Shown in pieces: positions 58,521 to 64,000 of a DNA stretch of 64,000 nucleotides (position 1 is the first letter of the stretch; each line of letters starts with the position of its first letter). The notes below the pieces were generated by a model that saw only the letters and a list, made by a program, of their open reading frames with translations, was not told where the DNA came from and ran no database searches. The translations under genes were made by a program, and so were the position numbers. Source of the stretch: Gnetum montanum (Eukaryota; Streptophyta; Gnetopsida; Gnetales; Gnetaceae); the NCBI GenBank assembly GCA_015680685.1, contig MNCI01006964.1, positions 156,748 through 220,747 on the forward strand. Reading direction: 5' to 3'.

Positions 58521-60883
58521 TTAGCATGACCATATGTGTTGAGTGTGGTGATTGGGTTGAGGGGGCTCCGAATTTTTGATTGATACTAAGGCATCTAAGG
58601 AATTAGCCACTTGTGATTATAAGGGCTTGGTTGGACTCTTGGTTCTAAAGAAAGGTATTTTATTCATGTGGTTGTTGGAACCAACAGTAGGTTGAGAGTT
58701 AATATCCCTCGTGACGTTACATTGCTGTGACTGGGTAGGGATTTCACCCTACATAGCGGGAGCAGGTGATAGTGGAGCTATTGATGGAAGAGATGCGGCT
58801 GGATGAGAAGGATGATATGCTTATGGAATATCACCTCTAGAAGAGGGAGTCCCATAATACTCGCAAGCTTGGTAGTGAAGTTGAGAAGTGACATGACAAG
58901 TAGAGTCATGTGGGGAGATTGGCTACTATACGTAATATTCATATGGGTTAAGTTGTTGGTAAGGATATTGTTGCCTTGGTGGTGGCATTCCCCATGATTT
59001 TGGGTGCTACCACTATTGATATTTCTTAATAGATTGTGGTGGAGTTCCACTGGGATAATATGTTAAGGGTTGGTGAAACTTACTTGGGTTACCTTGAGGA
59101 TAAGATAACCTTTGGAGTGTTTACCTTTTTTTTATTCGTGGGTTGAGTGCATACATCCCAAACTCCTGTAGATGTGAGATTACAGTGCAACATCCCTTAG
59201 GATGGTCATATTGACATATCTCACATCCACTATCATTGTCTTTTTTTGAATCCACAACCTCTTCAATGATGGCAACTTTGCCCTTACCCTTGCTACGTGC
59301 ATGTTCAACCTCTTTCTTTTTTCTTTTCTCACTACCTTGCTCTCTAGACTCCTCTACTATTTTAAGAACAATTTGAAATCTATTGTCTAGTGAATCCAAC
59401 ATTTAGTCTACCTTTGCTGAAACTTTTGATGTCATCTTTTGGAGAGGCAAATTTTTCCTATTTACCATCTCTTTGAGTGGTGACTCTTCTTCATCCTCAA
59501 AAAATCTTACTCCCCTCTTCCAAAGGGAAGGATCTCGGTTTTACTCTTCCAGAATTTCTCTCTTTCATAGTTCACCTTCTTCCTAAGAAACTTGCTCCAA
59601 TAGTCTTTGAATTTGATGGGACCTAAGCTTGGATAGTCTCCTTTGGGCATAAGTCCCAAGGGTTNAGTACATTTGGTACTTATCGTTGAATAATTTTAAC
59701 ATAGTACTCCATCTATGAATAGATTCTGATTCTAAGGACTGGTACTAGGTTTTTGCTTCTTTAACTAGTGTCTGCAGGAACAAATTAAGTTTTTTCCATT
59801 CATTCTCTATTTTTTTAAGGCACATGCATCATAGAATGCTTGTAAATGATTTTTAGGATCAACATTGTATCCCCCTTCAAATCGTGGGATATTGTTCATA
59901 TCTAATATCTTGATCCTACTATCTTTCTATTGCCTTTTTGGAATTATAATAGCCTCAATTATGTCTAGCATACTTTAGGTAGTGAGTAGGGGTTCATCAT
60001 GATCATCTTTTCCATGGCATCTATAATGCCTACGTTGTTCCCTACTCTTCCTTTTTCTATGTTGTGACTCTCTAGAGTGCCCTCGTCCCCTTTCATGGTT
60101 GTTTCGTCTATGACTTTCACTTTGCCTACCTTTATCCTCATGGTATTTTTCTTTATGACCATGTTTGAATATTAAAAGAGAGGGTGAAGGAGATGATTAA
60201 GGTGAAGAAGAAGGAGAACCATCACCATGAAAATGTCTACTACCTTCTCTTCTGCCATCTCGGCCCCAATTGCGATTACGATAAGAATGTCCACATTTAT
60301 CATGAGTTTGTGTTCCTTTTTTTGACACTTTGTGCCCATGGGTATTAGAACCTGGGTTATGAATAGTGGAATGAAGATTCTGATACACAACCCCTTGCCC
60401 AAAGTCAGGGGAAGAAACATCGTTGTGTGGTCGACTGCCTGAGGTAGGTTCACCACCCACATTTTCACTTAAGACATGTGGGGCATCCTAGGACCACTTA
60501 CCCTTTAAAGACTTATGATGTCTCTCCTATTGCAAGTCTCTTTGATGTTATGCTTCCATGGGATGGTATTCTCTTGAGTCATGGTCTTGCACAATGTATT
60601 CTGCATGTAAGTGTGACATGCCAATTCGTGTGAAAGCACGAAGAAGCATGCTTGGGACTGAATGATTAAGAGGTAACACTATGTTACCCTCTAAGTCTCG
60701 CCAATATAGTTGTTCATCTTGATGGAGGATAAAGGTAAAGTCTAGTATATGCTCATCAGGATGAATATATACCACTTGAACTTGTTGAGGGATTGGCGGA
60801 TCAACATTATGTGTATTACAACGTCAATTGTTTCCTATTTTAGACCTAGGTAATGAGGCACTTTCATACAAAGAAGGAGACAT
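58521..60883 (-). pseudogene. Element C gag, broken, with an assembly gap
   Basis: It starts at ATG 60883 (MSPSLYESASLPRSK). The N-terminal domain VVYIHPDEHILDFTFILHQD lies at 60778-60720. A Ser/His/Gly-rich linker follows (60460-60190), then a capsid-like part (about 59920-59670; IPRFEGGYNVDP, ESIHRWSTMLKLFND) and zinc-finger-like CEICQYDHPKGC (about 59225-59190). The Tyr/Gln/Pro-rich C-terminus follows. Compared with B, about 170 bp are missing exactly at the n (59665). Confidence 0.83.
59665..59665. other. Unresolved base marking a probable assembly join
   Basis: A single n between GGGTT and AGTACATTTGG. In B the two flanks (ending at 33648 and resuming near 33823) are about 174 bp apart, so real sequence is probably missing or collapsed. 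Confidence 0.7.
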
Positions 60884-61000
60884 ACTTGTCTATTCAGTGT
60901 GCAATGTATTCTTGTTTATTATTTTCTCAATCAACCCTAAGGATTCTTTCTAATGATGTGAATGATTTCCTAGGTTCTAATTAGTGCACAAACAACTAAG

Positions 61001-61019
61001 TCCTTGGCAACGGTGCCAA
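61001..61019 (-). other. Primer-binding site of element C (tRNA-Asp)
   Basis: On the - strand TTGGCACCGTTGCCAAGGA directly follows LTR end CTCATCA. It is close to the complement of the plant tRNA-Asp 3' end (TGGCGCCGTTGCCGGGGA); the differences are G-to-A changes. Athila-group elements are reported to use tRNA-Asp. Confidence 0.75.
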
Positions 61020-62048
61020 TGATGAGCGGCAAGGTACCTGTACACTCAAACGTATGAATACAAGAATTTCACGCATGATCGAGTCAAATCCCAAGGACTA
61101 AGTGCTTATGCACCCTTGTGGAACAAGGATGGGTTGGTTGATCATTGTCTTCCCAAGCTTACCTGTATGTCACGATTGTATGGTTAAGTAAGCTGAGGCA
61201 TAAGATTTTTATAGCTTTTATGTTTTTATGTCTTGTGCTAGTAGGGAAGGAGAGAGGTAACTAAGTGACTAATTTAACTTAACTACTCATTAACTAAGTT
61301 CTAACTAATCCTAACACTAGCATCCATTCCCGCTTGTTGTACACATATTAAACCAGTGCAACACTGCTGGAATTACCAAACGCTAATCGTTACTGAGTTA
61401 CCAAGTGTTACACACATGCTGGAAGTGGTCGTGCTTGTGTAATTTAACGATTTTCTTAATTGATCAAAATGAATTGCAATGCTAATAATAGAAATGTAAA
61501 GTGCATAAAATAAAATAAAATAAAATAAATGCATCAAAAAATAAAATAAAATAAATGCATAAGAAAACAAATCTCAAGTGCTGCAAGGTTGAATCAAAAA
61601 GCTCGTCTTTATTGCTGTACATAAGGTGTGCGCAGGTACACAATGCTCAAATAAAGATCCATCCACACTTAGAGCTCCTATTGTAGACACTTGGAAAATA
61701 CTCTAACTTTCAAATAGACTACAAGAGTTTTGTTACTTGACTACTAAAAGACTTCCTTCCCAATTGTGCACCTGGGCATTGTATTTATAGGCTTGGGAGC
61801 AACTACTCTAATAATTAGAGTAACCACTCTAATAATTAGAATAACTGCTAAAGTAATTGCTAGAGTAAATACTTTAATAATTAGAATAACTACTAGAGTA
61901 ACCGTTAGAGTAACCACTTTAATAATTAGAGTAACCACTAGAGTAACCGCTAGAGTAACCACTCTAATAATTAGAATAACTACTAGAGTAATCGCTAGAG
62001 TAACCACTCTAATAATTAGAATAACTTCTAGAGTAACCTCTCTCATCA
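61020..62048 (-). repeat. 5' LTR of element C
   Basis: 1029 bp, TGATGAGCGGCAAGGTACC to CTCTCATCA. TATA box on the - strand at 61782-61790 (CTATAAATA). The polyadenylation-type CAATAAAGA lies near 61605-61615. Confidence 0.9.
61803..62040 (-). repeat. 45-bp tandem repeats in U3 of the 5' LTR of C
   Basis: About five 45-bp units of GAGTAACCACTCTAATAATT plus GAATAACTACTAGAGTAACC type, ending at the U3 boundary and lying just upstream of the TATA box. Each contains the dyad ACTCTAA-taa-TTAGAGT or a one-base variant. The position suggests an enhancer-like array. Confidence 0.85.
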
Positions 62049-62241
62049 TAAACTTTAAGTGATTATAGAATCAACTCTATAGCATCATACAAAAACTTTG
62101 AATCCATGAAGAATCAATCATTCCCATCACATAACAATTTTTGATTTTAATAAATTTTGATGGGATTTTTAAATATTTCATAGTACATGGATAAATGTTC
62201 ATTTAGATATTTACATTTTTCATATGTTTGTGCTTTAATAT
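62049..62241. other. No recognisable feature; right flank of element C
   Basis: It begins TAAAC, the probable right target copy of C. Confidence 0.5.
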
Positions 62242-62770
62242 TACATCATCATCATAGTCTTGTTCAAATAAAATATGGTTTGCTACATCAATTATCTTTC
62301 ATCAATGACTTGCATGAAAAGATAGATCTTTATTTATTTGTAATTTTTTCAAATTATATTTAATCATTTTTCCATGCTTTTTTTCATATTCCTTTTGGTA
62401 CCTTTACTAGAACAATTATGTAGTAACATTTTTTAATTATCTCATCATCTAATCCTCTTTGCACATGTCCAAATAATCTAAAATGTCATTCTTGTAGCTT
62501 ATCTAAAATAAAAGCTACATCAAGTCTTCTTCTAATTTTTGTATTGTGTAATTTAGCTCTTGTTGTAACATTAAACATCCCTCTAAGCATTTGCATTTCT
62601 ATCATATTGATTTGTTATTCATGCCTCTTTTGTACTATCCAATATTAAACACCATTTAAGATACCAAGCTTCATTACTATCTTATAAAATTTTTCCTTTA
62701 GTTTTATTTGGATTCTTTCATTGCATAAAATACCACTATCTTAGAAAAGGATTACTTGGATCCATAATGC
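62242..62770 (-). mobile_element. RTE-type LINE 3' fragment
   Basis: On the - strand, starting near 62770: SGILCDKRIQIKLKEKFYKI, then QKRHE, MLRGMFNVTTRAKLHNTKI, FRLFGHVQRGLDDE and the tail. It ends in ATGATGATGATG (62245-62256). 5' truncated, with stops. It is homologous to 46618-47250. Confidence 0.8.
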
Positions 62771-64000
62771 TCATCCTACCAAGTAGGATCTTGAGGAGAT
62801 CAATAGATGAGTGAAAGCCTAACCTCTTTAATTGGATGTGCCTAAACACAAACTTAGGTTTTTAAATTTAGAAAAAATCAACTTATCATTACTCTAAATG
62901 ATAGTTATTATAAAACACGACTAGGTTGTCTCCACCATATTGTCTTAATCCTATTTCTTTTATCTTTATCAATTTCACCATATGATTGGATCATTTAGTA
63001 AAGGTAGAAAAAATAGTTGCATTAAGAAATTTTTTGTCCTTGAATTATGATGAGGAGCTCAACACTCATACCTAATTCAAATTCAATTTACCTTGAAAAC
63101 TTAAATAATTTAAGACCTTACTAACTCAAAGCATGAATAAGAAAAGAACAACTTCTTTATTCATGTCAAATCAAAGTACAAATTCTTAGTAGTAAGAAAT
63201 ACCTAAGGACTAGAATAAAAGACAAAACAATTACTCACTCACATAATCCAAGAGACACCAATGCTTATAATTAAGATTTACAATGGCCTCACTAATAATA
63301 ATATGCATTTCTTATACCTACACTCTTTCTCTCCATATACAACATAACTTTTGGCGACCGTTTGGGACATGATTGCCAACGAGTGTCCTCGAACAGGATT
63401 TAGGTGCTTGCTAGTCTCTAGCAACACCAAAGCCCAGATACCTCCAAATATATTTGGTAGTTAATGTGAGTATGTGTCTATGCTGTTGTGGTGTGCGGTT
63501 GTGAAAAATGAAATGATTGCATTGTCTGTAATCTACAAATGACTTATCTTAAAGAGATTCAACCAGCTTTGCTAAGTACTGTGAGTTGTTGAGAGTTCCT
63601 ATTTTGTTCAATTTCCTAGTCTACACGGTCCTTATAATACCTACTTGTAACAAATAAAATTTTGCAAAAACATTTGAGCACAAATCTGCGAATCTACTTC
63701 TAATTTTCCCCAGAGAAAGAAATAGTTCCACAAGAAAACTAGAAATAGAGCAAGATTCAATGGAAATAGACAGAAAAGAAAGTAGATTTGTGTTAAAACC
63801 TCAAATCTTTAAACAAGATAAAATGATATGAGTAAACACTTTGCAATAAAGCTATCCCAAATTTAATATCTATGAATTGTTCAAACTTCAAAGGCTCAAA
63901 TAAGCAATTTCTTCAAGACAATCCTACTATGCTACCAAAAATTGCTGCATAAACTACCACGTACGAGACTCCATTTTGGCTAGATAATGGATGTTAACAA
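62771..64000. other. Unassigned sequence; CpG-containing patch at 63353-63640
   Basis: No gene or repeat is recognised. 63353-63640 (from TTGGCGACCGTTTGGGAC) retains several CpG in a window where CpG is scarce, so it is younger, less methylated or under a different constraint. No start, stop or splice pattern suggests a gene. Confidence 0.35.

Larger units (their letters stand above)
52151..62048 (-). mobile_element. Element C: full-length Ty3/gypsy retrotransposon without the third ORF
   Basis: About 9.9 kb. The 5' LTR is 61020-62048 and the 3' LTR is 52151-53171; the primer site, gag, PR, RT, RNase H and IN lie between. Probable target duplication TAAAT/TAAAC (52146-52150, 62049-62053). 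Sequence blocks in gag and pol match B, but the ~2.8-kb third ORF is absent and only a 1.8-kb spacer separates pol from the 3' LTR. An unresolved base (n, 59665) sits in gag. Confidence 0.92.

Noticed and set aside
61744-62062. Overlapping open frames on both strands (about 100 codons) with VVTLAVTLVV/RVTTLIIR-like repeats
   Set aside because: They come from the 45-bp tandem array, whose unit is divisible by three and lacks stops. The same is true at 52867-53089.
1-64000. CRISPR array, prokaryotic operon, rRNA or tRNA genes
   Set aside because: No spaced identical repeats, no Shine-Dalgarno/operon layout and no intact tRNA or rRNA are seen; content is plant repeat DNA.

Overview
The window looks like plant nuclear intergenic DNA from a large, repeat-rich genome. 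No intact host gene, rRNA, tRNA or CRISPR array is visible. It is AT-rich and poor in CpG. Every long coding trace carries many in-frame stops, mostly TAG or TAA where relatives read CAG, CAA or TGG, as expected of old methylated DNA after C-to-T decay. The elements present are Ty3/gypsy with a tRNA-Asp primer site, Ty1/copia, RTE LINEs and tRNA-derived SINEs. A gymnosperm would fit, but nothing proves the taxon.

Layout. 1-7757: 3' part of a Ty3/gypsy element (A, + strand). 7758-12892: old debris, including an RTE LINE piece and an integrase scrap. 12893-36070: element D (- strand), whose 5' LTR is split by complete element B (- strand, 22901-35984, target duplication CTTGT). 36071-38877: repeat debris and a SINE. 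38878-46042: internally deleted Ty1/copia element F (- strand). Its left LTR is split by LTR element E (39869-43565, duplication CAAGT) and its right LTR carries a SINE with a 13-bp duplication. 46043-52150: RTE LINE, several SINE copies and a second LINE type. 52151-62048: full-length Ty3/gypsy element C (- strand). 62049-64000: another RTE LINE and unassigned sequence.

A, B, C and D belong to one Athila-like lineage. They share LTR termini TGATGAG...CTCATCA, a tRNA-Asp primer site (where it lies in the window), a GTGGGGGTA-like polypurine tract, and gag-PR-RT-RNaseH-IN order where pol is retained. They differ in architecture. B, and apparently A, have gag-pol plus a large third ORF (~2.85 kb) 3' of pol. 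D keeps gag-PR and the third ORF but has no RT/RNaseH/IN. C has gag-pol and no recognisable third ORF.

The most interesting signal is upstream of the third ORF. A and B, in opposite orientations, share a TATA box, a ~150-nt leader, a matching 5' splice site (GTAAGCTCTTAGT) and an intron of ~300 nt whose AG directly abuts the start codon ATGGC. A weaker version lies in D. This suggests a private internal promoter and spliced leader for the third ORF. In A, GGCC/TCGAC/TTGATGCA-type motifs like those of the LTR U3 precede it. A second notable point is that B and C both encode FMDE where reverse transcriptases normally have the catalytic (F/Y)xDD.
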